From positions 1 to 64,000 of the forward strand of contig JAFSCD010000003.1 of NCBI GenBank assembly GCA_017436955.1: DNA of 64,000 nucleotides, given 5' to 3'. Position 1 is the first letter of the stretch; the number at the start of each line of letters is the position of its first letter. The DNA is from Oscillospiraceae bacterium (GTDB taxonomy: Bacteria > Bacillota > Clostridia > Oscillospirales > Oscillospiraceae). Position numbers and translations under genes: made by a program. Below, one piece after another: positions 40,132-49,314 of the stretch. The notes below the pieces were generated by a model. It saw only the letters and a program-made list of their open reading frames with translations. It was not told the origin of the DNA and made no database searches.

Positions 40132-40853
40132 AGAATTTCCTCCTTGCGCATAACGGGACCGTCCTTGCAGATGCGCTTATAGCCGGTAAGGGTCTTGCAG
40201 GAGCAGCCCATGCAGGCACCGAAGCCGCAGCCCATCCGCTCCTCAAAGCTCATCTGACCGGAGGTGGCGGTAGCTTTGTGCAGTGCCTTCAGCATCGGCT
40301 CCGGACCGCAGGTGTAGAAGTAGGTATAGCTGACCTCTTTCAGCGCATCGGTGACGAAGCTTTTGATGCCATAGCTGCCGTCCACGGTGGTGACCAGCAC
40401 ATCGCAGCCTAAATTTTTGAATTCTTCTTCGTAGAAAATCTCGCTTTTTGTATTAAAACCGAGAATTACCGTAACTTTTTTACCTTGGGCAAGCAGCTGC
40501 CTGGCAAGATTATACATCGGCGGAACGCCCACGCCGCCACCGAGCAATACGGGGTGATCACCGGATACGGTCAGATCGTAGCCGTTGCCAAGACCGGTCA
40601 GGATATCCAGCTCGCCGGTTTCCATATGGGACATCGCCTGCGTGCCCTTGCCAACCACCTTGTAGATGATGGTGAGGGTATTCTCATCATAGTCGCAGAC
40701 GGATATGGGTCGGCGCAGATAAAGACCGTCCAGCAGGATATTTACAAACTGTCCCGGCGCGGTGATGGCAGAGGTATCGCCGCCAAGCACCATCTTGTAG
40801 ACATTTTCCGTCAGGGCGGTGTTGCTGAGAATCGTGAAAATACTCTGCTTCAT
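40119..40853 (-). CDS. pyrK: Dihydroorotate dehydrogenase B, electron-transfer subunit
   Basis: FAD and 2Fe-2S subunit passing electrons from PyrD to NAD. LRRPISVCDYD is the FAD motif, LLGGGVGVPPMYNLA the NAD site, and the cluster cysteines are in CGFGACMGCSCKTL and the later RICKDGP. 244 residues. ATG at 40853, nine bases after the carB stop. Confidence 0.94.
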   Translation of the reverse strand: MKQSIFTILSNTALTENVYKMVLGGDTSAITAPGQFVNILLDGLYLRRPISVCDYDENTLTIIYKVVGKGTQAMSHMETGELDILTGLGNGYDLTVSGDHPVLLGGGVGVPPMYNLARQLLAQGKKVTVILGFNTKSEIFYEEEFKNLGCDVLVTTVDGSYGIKSFVTDALKEVSYTYFYTCGPEPMLKALHKATATSGQMSFEERMGCGFGACMGCSCKTLTGYKRICKDGPVMRKEEILWES

Positions 40854-40862
40854 AGCGGCTCC

Positions 40863-43800
40863 TTATGCGTCGATGGTGGAAATGGTCAGGGTAGTCTCCT
40901 CCAGAACATCCAGCAGCACACGGACGGTATCCAGCGCGGTGAACATAGTCACATTGTACTCCGTTGCCACCTGGCGGATCTGTGCGCCGTCGCTTTCGTG
41001 GTCGCCGGGATTTCTGGTGTTGATGACGTAGGCGATATGACCCTGGCGCAGCGCGTTGGGGATCTCGTCGCTGCCGTTGCTGATCTTCTCAAGCGCGTGG
41101 GTGCGGATGCCGTTTTCCTTCAGAAATTTGGCAGTACCCTTGGTGGCTTCAATGTTGAAGCCCAGATTGTAGAAACGGCGGATCAGAGGCAGTGCCTCTG
41201 CCTTGTCGGTATCGGCAATGGTAGCCAGCACCGTGCCGTAATTCTGCAGGTGCATACCGGCTGCCTGCAGCGCCTTAAACAGCGCACGGGTCATGGTGCG
41301 GTCATAGCCGATGGCTTCGCCGGTGGATTTCATTTCGGGAGACAGGTAAGCATCCAGACCCCGGATCTTATTGAAGGAGAAAACGGGGGCTTTCACATAC
41401 CAGCGCTTCTTTTCATCGGGGTAAATGTCGAAAAGACCCAGCTCCTTCAGGCTCTTGCCCAGAATGACCTCGGTTGCGATGTCAGCCAGGCTGTAGCCGG
41501 TAGCCTTGGAAAGGAAGGGAACGGTACGGGAGGAACGGGGGTTGACCTCGATGATGAACACATTATCATCCTTATCCACGATGAACTGGATGTTGTAAAG
41601 ACCGATGATACCGATACCCAGACCCAGCAGCTTTGCGTACTGCAGGATGGTGCCCTTGACCTTATCGGAGATGGAGAAGGGAGGATATACGGAGATGGAG
41701 TCGCCGGAGTGGACACCGGTGCGTTCCACCAGCTCCATAATACCGGGCACGAATACGTTGATGCCGTCGCAGATGGCGTCGATCTCCACCTCACGACCCT
41801 GGATATACTTGTCCACCAGTACCGGCTTGTCCTCGTCGATCTCAACGGCGGTGCGCAGATAGTGGCGCAGCTGCTTTTCGTTGGCGACGATCTGCATAGC
41901 CCGACCGCCCAGTACGAAGCTGGGGCGAACCAAAACGGGATAGCCGATCTCCGCGGCGGCGGCGATGCCGTCCTCGATCTTGGTAACGGCGCGACCCTTT
42001 GCCCGGGGGATATTCAGCTCGCTGAGCAGGTTTTCAAAGGCGTTGCGATCCTCCGCTCTGTCGATGGCGGCGCAGTCGGTGCCAATGATCTTTACACCGC
42101 GGTCATGCAGAGGCTGTGCCAGATTGATGGCGGTCTGACCGCCAAGGGAAGCGATGACGCCCTCGGGCTTTTCAAACTCGATGATGTTCATAACATCCTC
42201 GGGGGTCAGCGGTTCAAAGTACAGCTTGTCAGCGGTGGTGTAATCGGTGGAAACGGTTTCGGGGTTATTGTTGATGATGATCGCTTCGTAGCCGGCCTTT
42301 TTGATGGTCATAACGGCGTGGACGGTGGAGTAGTCAAACTCAACACCCTGACCGATGCGGATGGGACCGGCACCCAAAACGATGATCTTCTTCTTATTCG
42401 TCAGCTTCGATGCGTTTTCGCCGTCGTAGGAGGAGTAGAAATAGGGGATATACGCCCCGGTGTGGCAGGTATCCACCATACGGAACACAGGGAAAAGATG
42501 GTTTTCCTTGCGGAAATTGTAAACCGCCAGCTCGGTGCAGCCCCACAGCTTTGCGATATATTTATCGCCGAAGCCCATCTTCTTGGCTGCCTTCAGGGTC
42601 GCAAGGTCAAAAGCATTGTTCTTAAGGGTGGTCTCCATCGCCACGATGCGAGCGATGGCTTCCAGGAAATAAGGCGTGATCCTGGTGATATCATACAGAT
42701 CGTCGATGCTGACACCACGGCGCAGCAGTTCGGCAACGGCGAAGATGTTGTCGTCACGGTATTCGCTGATATATTCGGTGATCTCGGCATCGGTCATATC
42801 GTCAAACTTTTGATGATGCAGGTGATGCACGCCGGTCTCCAGAGAGCGGATGCCCTTCAGCAGACATTCCTCCAAATTGGAGCCGATGCCCATAATTTCG
42901 CCGGTGGCCTTCATTTGGGTGCCCAGCTTGTTGGTGGCGGAGGCGAACTTATCGAAGGGGAAGCGGGGCAGCTTGGCGATCACGTAGTCAAGCTGCGGCT
43001 CAAATGCGGCGTTGGTATTGGCGATCCGGATCTCCTCCAGGGTCATACCCACGGCGATCTTGGCGGTGACCCGGGCAATGGGATAGCCGGAAGCCTTGGA
43101 TGCCAGTGCGGAGGAACGGGAAACTCTGGGATTGACCTCGATGAGGTAGTATTCACTGGTGGTGGGGTTCAGGGCAAACTGCACGTTGCAGCCGCCGGAG
43201 ATCTTCAGCTCCTGGATCAGCTTGATGGCGGAATCGTTGAGCATTTTCAGATCGTGATCGTTTAAGGTCATAATGGGGGCAACCACAAGGCTGTCGCCGG
43301 TGTGGACGCCTACGGGGTCGATGTTTTCCATACCGCAGATGGTGATGGCGTGACCGGTGGAGTCGCGCATGACCTCGAATTCGATCTCCTTGTAGCCCTT
43401 GACGGACTTCTCGATCAGCACCTGATGGACAGGGGAGAGGTTAAAGGCGTTGACGCCGATATCCATCAGCTCATCCTCGTTGTTGGCGAAGCCGCCGCCG
43501 GTGCCGCCCAGAGTAAAGGCAGGACGCAGAACAACGGGGTAACCGATGCGCTTGGCAGCTTCCTTGGCCTGCTCCAGGGAATAGGTGATCTCGGAGGGGA
43601 TGACCGGCTCACCGATGGATTGGCAAAGCTCCTTGAACAGCTCTCTGTCCTCGGCGCGCTCGATGGATTCGCTGGAGGTACCCAGCAGCTCCACACGACA
43701 TTCCTTCAAAATGCCCTTCTTTTCCAGCTGCATCGCCAGATTCAGACCGGTCTGACCGCCGATTCCGGGAACGATGGCGTCCGGACGCTCATAGCGGATG

Positions 43801-44030
43801 ATCTTTGCCACATATTCCAGAGTCAACGGCTCCATATAGACCTTATCGGCAATGGTGGTATCCGTCATAATGGTGGCGGGGTTGGAGTTGACCAGAACAA
43901 CCTCGTAGCCTTCTTCTTTCAGCGCAAGGCAGGCCTGGGTACCGGCATAGTCAAACTCTGCAGCCTGACCGATCACGATGGGACCGGAGCCAATGATCAT
44001 AATCTTTTTCAAATCTTTCCGCTTTGCCAT
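40863..44030 (-). CDS. carB: Carbamoyl-phosphate synthase large subunit
   Basis: Makes carbamoyl phosphate from bicarbonate, ATP and glutamine-derived ammonia. 1,055 residues with two ATP-grasp halves, each beginning with an IGSGPIVIGQAAEFDYAG- or LGAGPIRIGQGVEFDYS-type motif. A C-terminal MGS-like allosteric domain follows (IADTDKAEALPLI..., GTAKFLKENGI). Needs the glutaminase subunit CarA, whose gene is not in this cluster. ATG at 44030 with GGAGG. Confidence 0.97.
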   Translation of the reverse strand: MAKRKDLKKIMIIGSGPIVIGQAAEFDYAGTQACLALKEEGYEVVLVNSNPATIMTDTTIADKVYMEPLTLEYVAKIIRYERPDAIVPGIGGQTGLNLAMQLEKKGILKECRVELLGTSSESIERAEDRELFKELCQSIGEPVIPSEITYSLEQAKEAAKRIGYPVVLRPAFTLGGTGGGFANNEDELMDIGVNAFNLSPVHQVLIEKSVKGYKEIEFEVMRDSTGHAITICGMENIDPVGVHTGDSLVVAPIMTLNDHDLKMLNDSAIKLIQELKISGGCNVQFALNPTTSEYYLIEVNPRVSRSSALASKASGYPIARVTAKIAVGMTLEEIRIANTNAAFEPQLDYVIAKLPRFPFDKFASATNKLGTQMKATGEIMGIGSNLEECLLKGIRSLETGVHHLHHQKFDDMTDAEITEYISEYRDDNIFAVAELLRRGVSIDDLYDITRITPYFLEAIARIVAMETTLKNNAFDLATLKAAKKMGFGDKYIAKLWGCTELAVYNFRKENHLFPVFRMVDTCHTGAYIPYFYSSYDGENASKLTNKKKIIVLGAGPIRIGQGVEFDYSTVHAVMTIKKAGYEAIIINNNPETVSTDYTTADKLYFEPLTPEDVMNIIEFEKPEGVIASLGGQTAINLAQPLHDRGVKIIGTDCAAIDRAEDRNAFENLLSELNIPRAKGRAVTKIEDGIAAAAEIGYPVLVRPSFVLGGRAMQIVANEKQLRHYLRTAVEIDEDKPVLVDKYIQGREVEIDAICDGINVFVPGIMELVERTGVHSGDSISVYPPFSISDKVKGTILQYAKLLGLGIGIIGLYNIQFIVDKDDNVFIIEVNPRSSRTVPFLSKATGYSLADIATEVILGKSLKELGLFDIYPDEKKRWYVKAPVFSFNKIRGLDAYLSPEMKSTGEAIGYDRTMTRALFKALQAAGMHLQNYGTVLATIADTDKAEALPLIRRFYNLGFNIEATKGTAKFLKENGIRTHALEKISNGSDEIPNALRQGHIAYVINTRNPGDHESDGAQIRQVATEYNVTMFTALDTVRVLLDVLEETTLTISTIDA

Positions 44031-44059
44031 AGTTATGCCTCCAAAATTGAACTTGCAAT

Positions 44060-45292
44060 TTATTTACGAACTTTATCCATCAAAACCAGTTTGCCGTCGC
44101 AGACGGTTGCCATGCATTTGCCCCATACACGCCAGCCGGAGAAGGGGGTTGCTTTGCCCATGGAGAGGAACTGCTCTTCCGGCTCGATGATATAGGTCTG
44201 CTTCATATCCCAGATGGAAAAATCAGTACCCATCGGGATGCGGAAGCGCTTACGGGGATTATAGACCAAAAGCTGCATTAGCCTGTCCAGCGTGATGATG
44301 TTTTCCTTAACAAGATAGGTGTACAGCAAAGGAAACGCGGTTTCCAGACCCACGATACCGAAGCTGCTGCCGTCAAGACCCTTGCTCTTTTCCTCCATAC
44401 TGTGGGGGGCATGATCGGTGGCGATCATATCAATGGTGCCGTCCTGAATACCGGCGATCAGCGCTTCCCGGTCATCTTTGCCGCGCAGAGGCGGATTCAT
44501 CTTGAACCGACCGTCCTCCAGAAGGAAGCTGTCGTCCATGATCAGGTAATGGGGCGCGGTCTCGCAGCTAACGTCCAGACCTTCTGCCTTTGCCTTGCGG
44601 ATCAGCTCCACGCTTTCCTTTGTGGAGATGTGGCAAACGTGGTAGGCGCAGCCGGTTTCCTTTACCAGCGCCAGATCACGCTGCAGCTGCCGCCATTCGC
44701 TTTCGGAGCTGATGCCCCGATGGGCGTTGGCACTGGCGTATTCGCCGTCGTGGATATAGCCGCCGTTTAAGAGGGATTCATCCTCACAGTGGGCGACGAT
44801 CAGCTTTTTCAGCTCCTTGGCTCTGCGCATTGCGGCGCGCATCATATCCGCGCTTTGCACACCCTTTCCGTCATCGGAGAAGGCGATCACGTTCTGGGCG
44901 ATTGCCCGCATATCCGCAAGCTGCTGACCCTTCTGACCAATGGTGATGGCGCCGTAGGGATAGACGCGGATCAGGCCGTCATTACGGATAATGTCCAGCT
45001 GCTCCTTCAGATTCGCCTTGCTGTCGGGAACGGGATTCAGGTTGGGCATGGTGCATACTGCTGTATATCCGCCGCGGGCAGCTGCCATAGAGCCGCTGAG
45101 GATGGTTTCTTTATAAGAAAATCCCGGCTCACGGAAATGTACATGTACATCACAGAAGCCGGGAAAAACAGCATATTCAGAAGAATTAAAAGCACACAGG
45201 TCAACAGATGAAAGACGCTCGGCAACGCCGGCACGAACACTGGGGGCAAACATGGACAGATCAAAACCGGAAGTCTGATTGTGCATTGTCAT
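44060..45292 (-). CDS. pyrC: Dihydroorotase
   Basis: Zinc amidohydrolase that closes carbamoyl aspartate to dihydroorotate. FCDVHVHFREPG supplies two metal ligands; HCEDESL, HVCHISTKESVELI and the late TDHAPHS the others. About 410 residues. ATG at 45292 with GGAG; a second in-frame ATG two codons on is possible. First gene of the pyr operon with a promoter at 45341-45369 and a leader of only about 43 bases. Confidence 0.94.
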   Translation of the reverse strand: MTMHNQTSGFDLSMFAPSVRAGVAERLSSVDLCAFNSSEYAVFPGFCDVHVHFREPGFSYKETILSGSMAAARGGYTAVCTMPNLNPVPDSKANLKEQLDIIRNDGLIRVYPYGAITIGQKGQQLADMRAIAQNVIAFSDDGKGVQSADMMRAAMRRAKELKKLIVAHCEDESLLNGGYIHDGEYASANAHRGISSESEWRQLQRDLALVKETGCAYHVCHISTKESVELIRKAKAEGLDVSCETAPHYLIMDDSFLLEDGRFKMNPPLRGKDDREALIAGIQDGTIDMIATDHAPHSMEEKSKGLDGSSFGIVGLETAFPLLYTYLVKENIITLDRLMQLLVYNPRKRFRIPMGTDFSIWDMKQTYIIEPEEQFLSMGKATPFSGWRVWGKCMATVCDGKLVLMDKVRK

Positions 45293-45340
45293 GTCGGTCT
45301 CCTTTCCTTGCAAAAACAAGTCCTTAAATTCATCCTTCGA

Positions 45341-45369
45341 ATCATACCATACCGCCGCTCAAAAGTCAA
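45341..45369 (-). promoter_or_regulatory. Promoter of the pyr operon
   Basis: On the minus strand: TTGACT, 17-base spacer, TATGAT. The leader to pyrC is too short for a PyrR-type antiterminator. Confidence 0.8.
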
Positions 45370-45416
45370 TGCAAAATAACAGCATTTTGGCTGATTTTTC
45401 GGCAGCAATTCCAATA

Positions 45417-45444
45417 TTGACATTTTGCGTATTCGCCATATAAT
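45417..45444 (+). promoter_or_regulatory. Promoter of the Thr/Pro-rich surface protein gene
   Basis: TTGACA, 16-base spacer, TATAAT, 41 bases before the ATG at 45486. Confidence 0.8.
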
Positions 45445-45485
45445 AATTCATGAAAGCAAAGCACATAAACGAAAGGGAAATCATT

Positions 45486-45893
45486 ATGAAAAAGCTGTGG
45501 ATTATTCTGATCGCCGTTGCGCTGATCGGCGCGCTGGTGATCGTTCTTGTAACCTGCAACGGCATGCAGGACAATGAAAATACGACCCCCACCACCGATA
45601 CGACCCAGAGCACCACCAAGCCGACGGATGACGACAACTGGTCATCCAGCACGGATGTTGAGTGGTCTGAAGGCGGTGTAACCGTTATTCCGCCCAATAC
45701 GGATGCACCCACCGAGGCACCTACGGATGCTCCCGCGACCCAGGAGCCTACCACCCCGGTAACGCAGGCACCGACCGCTCCTGCCACCGAGAAGCCCACA
45801 ACCTCGGAAACGGGGGATCCGGACGAGGTATGGGAGGAAGACCCCTCGGACGATGAGTGGTCCTCCAGCTCCGATATTGAATGGACAGACTGA
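45486..45893 (+). CDS. Thr/Pro-rich secreted or membrane-attached protein with duplicated acidic Trp motif
   Basis: 135 residues. The N-terminus MKKLWIILIAVALIGALVIVLVTCNG is a signal sequence; VLVTC is a poor lipobox (Thr before Cys), so it may stay as a membrane anchor instead. The rest is a Thr/Pro/Ala stalk of (A)PTEAPTDAP type framed by two copies of one acidic motif: DDDNWSSSTDVEWSE (about residues 45-59) and SDDEWSSSSDIEWTD (the last 15). No family recognised. Its PTEAPT stalk resembles the linkers of the nuclease at the left edge. Followed by a terminator. Confidence 0.72.
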   Translation: MKKLWIILIAVALIGALVIVLVTCNGMQDNENTTPTTDTTQSTTKPTDDDNWSSSTDVEWSEGGVTVIPPNTDAPTEAPTDAPATQEPTTPVTQAPTAPATEKPTTSETGDPDEVWEEDPSDDEWSSSSDIEWTD

Positions 45894-45896
45894 GAA

Positions 45897-45933
45897 AAAA
45901 TCCCGGAATGCAACAGCGTTCCGGGATTTTGTT
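45897..45933. terminator. Bidirectional terminator
   Basis: AAAATCCCGGAA-tgcaacagcg-TTCCGGGATTTT, between the surface protein gene and the convergent transporter gene. Confidence 0.88.
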
Positions 45934-45938
45934 TTGCG

Positions 45939-46865
45939 TCAAAGCTCCTCGCTGACTGCCAGCAGGAGAATACCAATGATCACGATACCGATAAAGATGT
46001 AAGTTTTCCAGGAGAGCTTCTCTTTCAGGAAAATACGGGAAAGCAGCAGAGAAACGACACAGACGGAGGACAAAATGGGTGCGGCGACCGCATCCACACC
46101 GCCCAGGGCGTAAACATAAGTAAACTGACCGGCGGTCTCAAATACCGCAGCGAGGATCTTGTCCTTATGCTGGGGCACAGAGCCGAACTTGACCTTCCTT
46201 GCCTTCAGGAAGATGAACAGGCACAGCGCAAACAGCGCGAAGGTCAGCTCGTAGCTGGTGTTGGCAACAGCTTCGATGGTATCCTCCGTGACACCTACCA
46301 GAGGAGAGGCGGAAATATCTTCGATCAGGAAATAGGCGTCATCCAGGAAGGTGCCGAAGGCATCCAGCAGGGCGTACACAAAGGGCATACAGAAGGAAAC
46401 GATTGCCAGGGTCTTGCCCAGCTTCTTCTTGCGGACGGTCTCGCCGTGGTTTTCCAGGAAGCTGACACCCACAACACCCACGGTGATCACACCGATGGCG
46501 ATCCAGGTCAGTGTGGAGTACGTATCGCCCAGAACCAGGACGAACAGAAGCACGCAGATAACGCCGGCGGTGTTCTCGATGGGGTCGGAAATGGATTCCT
46601 CCAAAAAGCGCATACCAAAATAGGAGAACGCCATGGAGACGATATACATCAGGGAAACCGGCAGATACCGGATGATGTTAATGGGATCGTAGTTGATATC
46701 CTGCGTCAGCAGGGTGAAGATGGCGTGCAGACCCATCACGATGCCGACCCAGACGCAGATCTTCAGGTGAGAGTATTTTTCATCGGGACGCGCGCCCTTC
46801 TTGTAGAACAGCTCCGCAATACCCCAAAGCAAAGCTGTACCGACGGAAAAGAATAGCCAGGACAT
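45939..46865 (-). CDS. EamA-family (DMT superfamily) transporter
   Basis: 308 residues with ten predicted membrane helices in two similar halves; begins MSWLFFSVGTALLWGIAELFYKKGA. The second half is marked by FGSVPQHKDKILAAVFETAGQFTYVYALGG and the ending SRIFLKEKLSWKTYIFIGIVIIGILLLA, both typical of EamA. The loop AFGTFLDDAYFLIEDISASPLVGVTEDTIEAV between the halves is longer than usual. Substrate unknown. Starts 15 bases after the YnbB-like gene. Confidence 0.85.
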   Translation of the reverse strand: MSWLFFSVGTALLWGIAELFYKKGARPDEKYSHLKICVWVGIVMGLHAIFTLLTQDINYDPINIIRYLPVSLMYIVSMAFSYFGMRFLEESISDPIENTAGVICVLLFVLVLGDTYSTLTWIAIGVITVGVVGVSFLENHGETVRKKKLGKTLAIVSFCMPFVYALLDAFGTFLDDAYFLIEDISASPLVGVTEDTIEAVANTSYELTFALFALCLFIFLKARKVKFGSVPQHKDKILAAVFETAGQFTYVYALGGVDAVAAPILSSVCVVSLLLSRIFLKEKLSWKTYIFIGIVIIGILLLAVSEEL

Positions 46866-46880
46866 AATTTCTTCCTCTCT

Positions 46881-48164
46881 TTATAATTTGATAAGCCCTG
46901 CGTCAACCATTTTCTGCAGGCTCATAAGAATACCGAGTTTTGCGTGGCACCAGGTCAGACCACCCTGGAAATAGACGGCGTAGGGCGGACGGATAGGACC
47001 GTCAGCCGACAGCTCGATGGACGAGCCCTGAACGAATGCGCCGGCAGCCATGATCACCTTATCGTTGTAGCCGGGCATATCCCAGGGCAGCGGCGTTGCG
47101 AAGCTGTCCACGGGTGCGGCAGCCTGAATACCCTTACAGAAGGCGATCATGCCTTCCTCACTGCCCAGCTCCACCGCCTGGATAATATCGTGGCGGCCTT
47201 CGGTGGCGTTGGGAACGCAGCGGAAGCCCAAAGGCTCATACAGATTGGCGGCGAAGATCGCGCCCTTTTCCGCACCGGCGACCACCGTTGGCGCCAGGAA
47301 GAAGCCCTGATAGAGACTTGTCATCAGGCCCAGATTGGCGCCAACCTCCTGACCCAAACCCGGCGCAGACAGCCGGAACGCGCAGCGGTCAACGCAGGCC
47401 TTGGTGCCGCAGATGTAGCCACCGATGGGAGCAAGACCGCCGCCGGGGTTTTTGATCAGCGAGCCAACCACCATATCGGCGCCCACGTCGGAGGGCTCGA
47501 TGGTCTCCACAAATTCGCCGTAGCAGTTGTCCACCATCACGATCACATCGGGCTTGAAGCCCTTGCAGAAGGCGATCAGCTCACCGATCTGCGTAACGGA
47601 GAAGGTGGGGCGGGTGGCGTAGCCCTTGGAGCGCTGGATGGTGATCAGCTTTGTCTTATCGTTGATGGCGGCGCGGATGCCGTCATAATTAAAGGTGCCG
47701 TCGGGAAGCAGATCCACCTGTCGGTAGGAAACGCCGTATTCCGCGAGACTGCAGGGGCTGGGACGGATGCCGATGACCTCCTGCAGCGTATCGTAGGGCA
47801 GACCCACAGGGGAAAGCAGCTCGTCACCGGGCAGCAGATTGGCGCTGAGCGCAACGGTCAGCGCGTGGGTGCCGCAGGTGATCTGGGGTCTTACAAGGGC
47901 GGCTTCTGTGTGGAATACGTCCGCATAGACCCGTTCCAGATTATCTCTGCCCACATCGTCATAGCCGTAGCCGGTGGTGGCGGCAAAGCAGGCCGCGGAA
48001 ACACGGTTTTTCTGCATGGCCGCGATAACCTTCGCCTGATTATGCTCCGCGATTTGGTCGATGACCGCAAAGCGGTCGGTCAGCTTTTTCAGGGCTTCCT
48101 CACCGTAGTGATACACGGCAGGGGAGATGCCCATCGTATTGTAAAGTTCCAGTAACTGTTCCAT
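46881..48164 (-). CDS. YnbB-like PLP enzyme (aluminium-resistance / methionine gamma-lyase family)
   Basis: 427 residues of the cystathionine gamma-synthase-related family PF06838. ATTGYGYDDVGRDNLERVYADVF, VRPQITCGTHAL, VGLPYDTLQEVIG, VMVDNCYGEF (Asp for PLP) and the PLP lysine in GSLIKNPGGGLAPIGGY are visible. The biochemical reaction is not established for most members; methionine or cysteine desulfuration is presumed. Second gene after an AbrB-type regulator, four bases between them. Confidence 0.88.
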   Translation of the reverse strand: MEQLLELYNTMGISPAVYHYGEEALKKLTDRFAVIDQIAEHNQAKVIAAMQKNRVSAACFAATTGYGYDDVGRDNLERVYADVFHTEAALVRPQITCGTHALTVALSANLLPGDELLSPVGLPYDTLQEVIGIRPSPCSLAEYGVSYRQVDLLPDGTFNYDGIRAAINDKTKLITIQRSKGYATRPTFSVTQIGELIAFCKGFKPDVIVMVDNCYGEFVETIEPSDVGADMVVGSLIKNPGGGLAPIGGYICGTKACVDRCAFRLSAPGLGQEVGANLGLMTSLYQGFFLAPTVVAGAEKGAIFAANLYEPLGFRCVPNATEGRHDIIQAVELGSEEGMIAFCKGIQAAAPVDSFATPLPWDMPGYNDKVIMAAGAFVQGSSIELSADGPIRPPYAVYFQGGLTWCHAKLGILMSLQKMVDAGLIKL

Positions 48165-48168
48165 AGTA

Positions 48169-48408
48169 TCAGCCCTCTTTTTTTACGTTGTTCAAAATTT
48201 CATCGGCAAGGTTATTCAGAAGCTCCGGACGGGAGATGATCAGACCTGTCTCGGTCTCACCCAGGATCAGCAGCGTATCGCCGGGCTTGATCTGGAATAG
48301 CTCACGTGCCTCTTTGGGGATCACGATCTGTCCGCGGTCGCCGACTTTGGCAGTACCGAATACCCGATGGGCGCTCTGCTTGCCTAAAATGTGTTTACCA
48401 CCGGCCAT
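48169..48408 (-). CDS. AbrB/MazE/SpoVT-type transcriptional regulator
   Basis: 79 residues. RVFGTAKVGDRGQIVIPKEARELFQIKPGDTLLILGE is the swapped-hairpin DNA-binding fold. ATG at 48408 with GGAGGG. Heads the operon with the YnbB-like enzyme and EamA transporter, and a perfect 8-base dyad covers its own -10 region, pointing to autoregulation. Confidence 0.88.
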   Translation of the reverse strand: MAGGKHILGKQSAHRVFGTAKVGDRGQIVIPKEARELFQIKPGDTLLILGETETGLIISRPELLNNLADEILNNVKKEG

Positions 48409-48432
48409 AATTGCCCTCCATTCACATTTTTC

Positions 48433-48453
48433 ATACTTTTCACACAAAAGTAT
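48433..48453. promoter_or_regulatory. Candidate operator of the AbrB-type regulator
   Basis: ATACTTTT-cacac-AAAAGTAT, a perfect palindrome overlapping the -10 element at 48449-48454. Confidence 0.6.
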
Positions 48454-48477
48454 AGTAAAAAAGTCAGTACTTGTCAA
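48449..48477 (-). promoter_or_regulatory. Promoter of the AbrB-YnbB-EamA operon
   Basis: On the minus strand: TTGACA, 17-base spacer, TATACT, about 41 bases before the ATG. Confidence 0.82.
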
Positions 48478-48492
48478 TATGGGGAAAAAAGA

Positions 48493-48588
48493 AATGTCAT
48501 TTCGAGGACCGTCAGGCCCGTGGGAATCCCCTCAGCAACCGGGGGATTGCCACGTCGGGCTTTCGCCCTCCTCGCAATGACATTCGAT
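48493..48588. repeat. Dispersed palindromic repeat (TGTCATT...AATGACA type)
   Basis: ATGTCATTTCGAGGA and CTCGCAATGACAT are inverted ends, with GGAATCCCC and GGGGGATTGCC arms inside. Typical of a family of intergenic repeats in gut Firmicutes. Confidence 0.65.
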
Positions 48589-48598
48589 TTTGTTTATT

Positions 48599-49303
48599 TT
48601 AGTCATTTCTTCTTCTGCCGCCGAAGATCAGAAGCAGACGCAGCAGCTGCGCCAGCGCAACGGCGGTGGCGGCAACGTAAGTCAGCGCCGCGGCGGTGAG
48701 AGTCTTGCGCGCGCCCTTTTGCTCTTCATCTGTCAGGATGTCGGCGCTTTCGATGGCCTGCATAGCCCGGCGGCTTGCGTTAAACTCCACCGGCAGGGTA
48801 ACGAGCTGAAACACCACCGCCATACCGAAGCAGGCGATACCCAAATAGACAAGGGTAAACGAGAAGCTTTCCAGGAACGTCAGCACCAGACCCAGCAGGA
48901 TCAGCGGCATCGCCAGCTTGCTGGCGAAATTGGTTACCGGTACAATGGCGGCGCGGAGCTTGATGGGCGCATAGTTCTGGGCGTACTGTACGGCGTGACC
49001 GGCTTCGTGGCAGGCAACGCCGATGGCTGCGGTGGAGGTTGCGCCGTATACGCCGTCGGAAAGGCGGATCACGTTGGCTTTCGGGTCGTAATGATCCGTC
49101 AGGTTACCGCTTACGTGCTCGATCCGCACACCGGTTACACCGTTGGCGCTCAAGACCCTGCGGGCGGCTTCCGCGCCGGTGATGTTGCGGATGGAGTGCT
49201 GATCGGCATAGCGCTTAAAGGTGGAATTGACGTTTGCGCTGGCCCACAGTGACAGCAGCACGCAGGGAAGCACGATAACAAGGTAAGTCCAGTCGAAATA
49301 CAT
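48599..49303 (-). CDS. YugP-like zinc metallopeptidase, membrane bound
   Basis: 234 residues. VACHEAGHAVQYAQ is the zinc-binding HExxH, and a downstream EFNASRRAMQAIE may give a further ligand. Hydrophobic segments at about 5-22, 125-165 and 205-225 place it in the membrane. Family PF04298, substrate unknown. ATG at 49303 with AAGGAG, 11 bases after the TIGR04255 gene; ends GGRRRND. Confidence 0.88.
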   Translation of the reverse strand: MYFDWTYLVIVLPCVLLSLWASANVNSTFKRYADQHSIRNITGAEAARRVLSANGVTGVRIEHVSGNLTDHYDPKANVIRLSDGVYGATSTAAIGVACHEAGHAVQYAQNYAPIKLRAAIVPVTNFASKLAMPLILLGLVLTFLESFSFTLVYLGIACFGMAVVFQLVTLPVEFNASRRAMQAIESADILTDEEQKGARKTLTAAALTYVAATAVALAQLLRLLLIFGGRRRND

Positions 49304-49314
49304 AGTAAGGCTCC

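Noticed and set aside
40485..43265. Long open frame opposite carB
   Set aside because: Antisense shadow of carB; no start signal and no recognisable motif.
45293..45369. PyrR attenuator ahead of pyrC
   Set aside because: The predicted leader is about 43 bases and lacks antiterminator and terminator stems.
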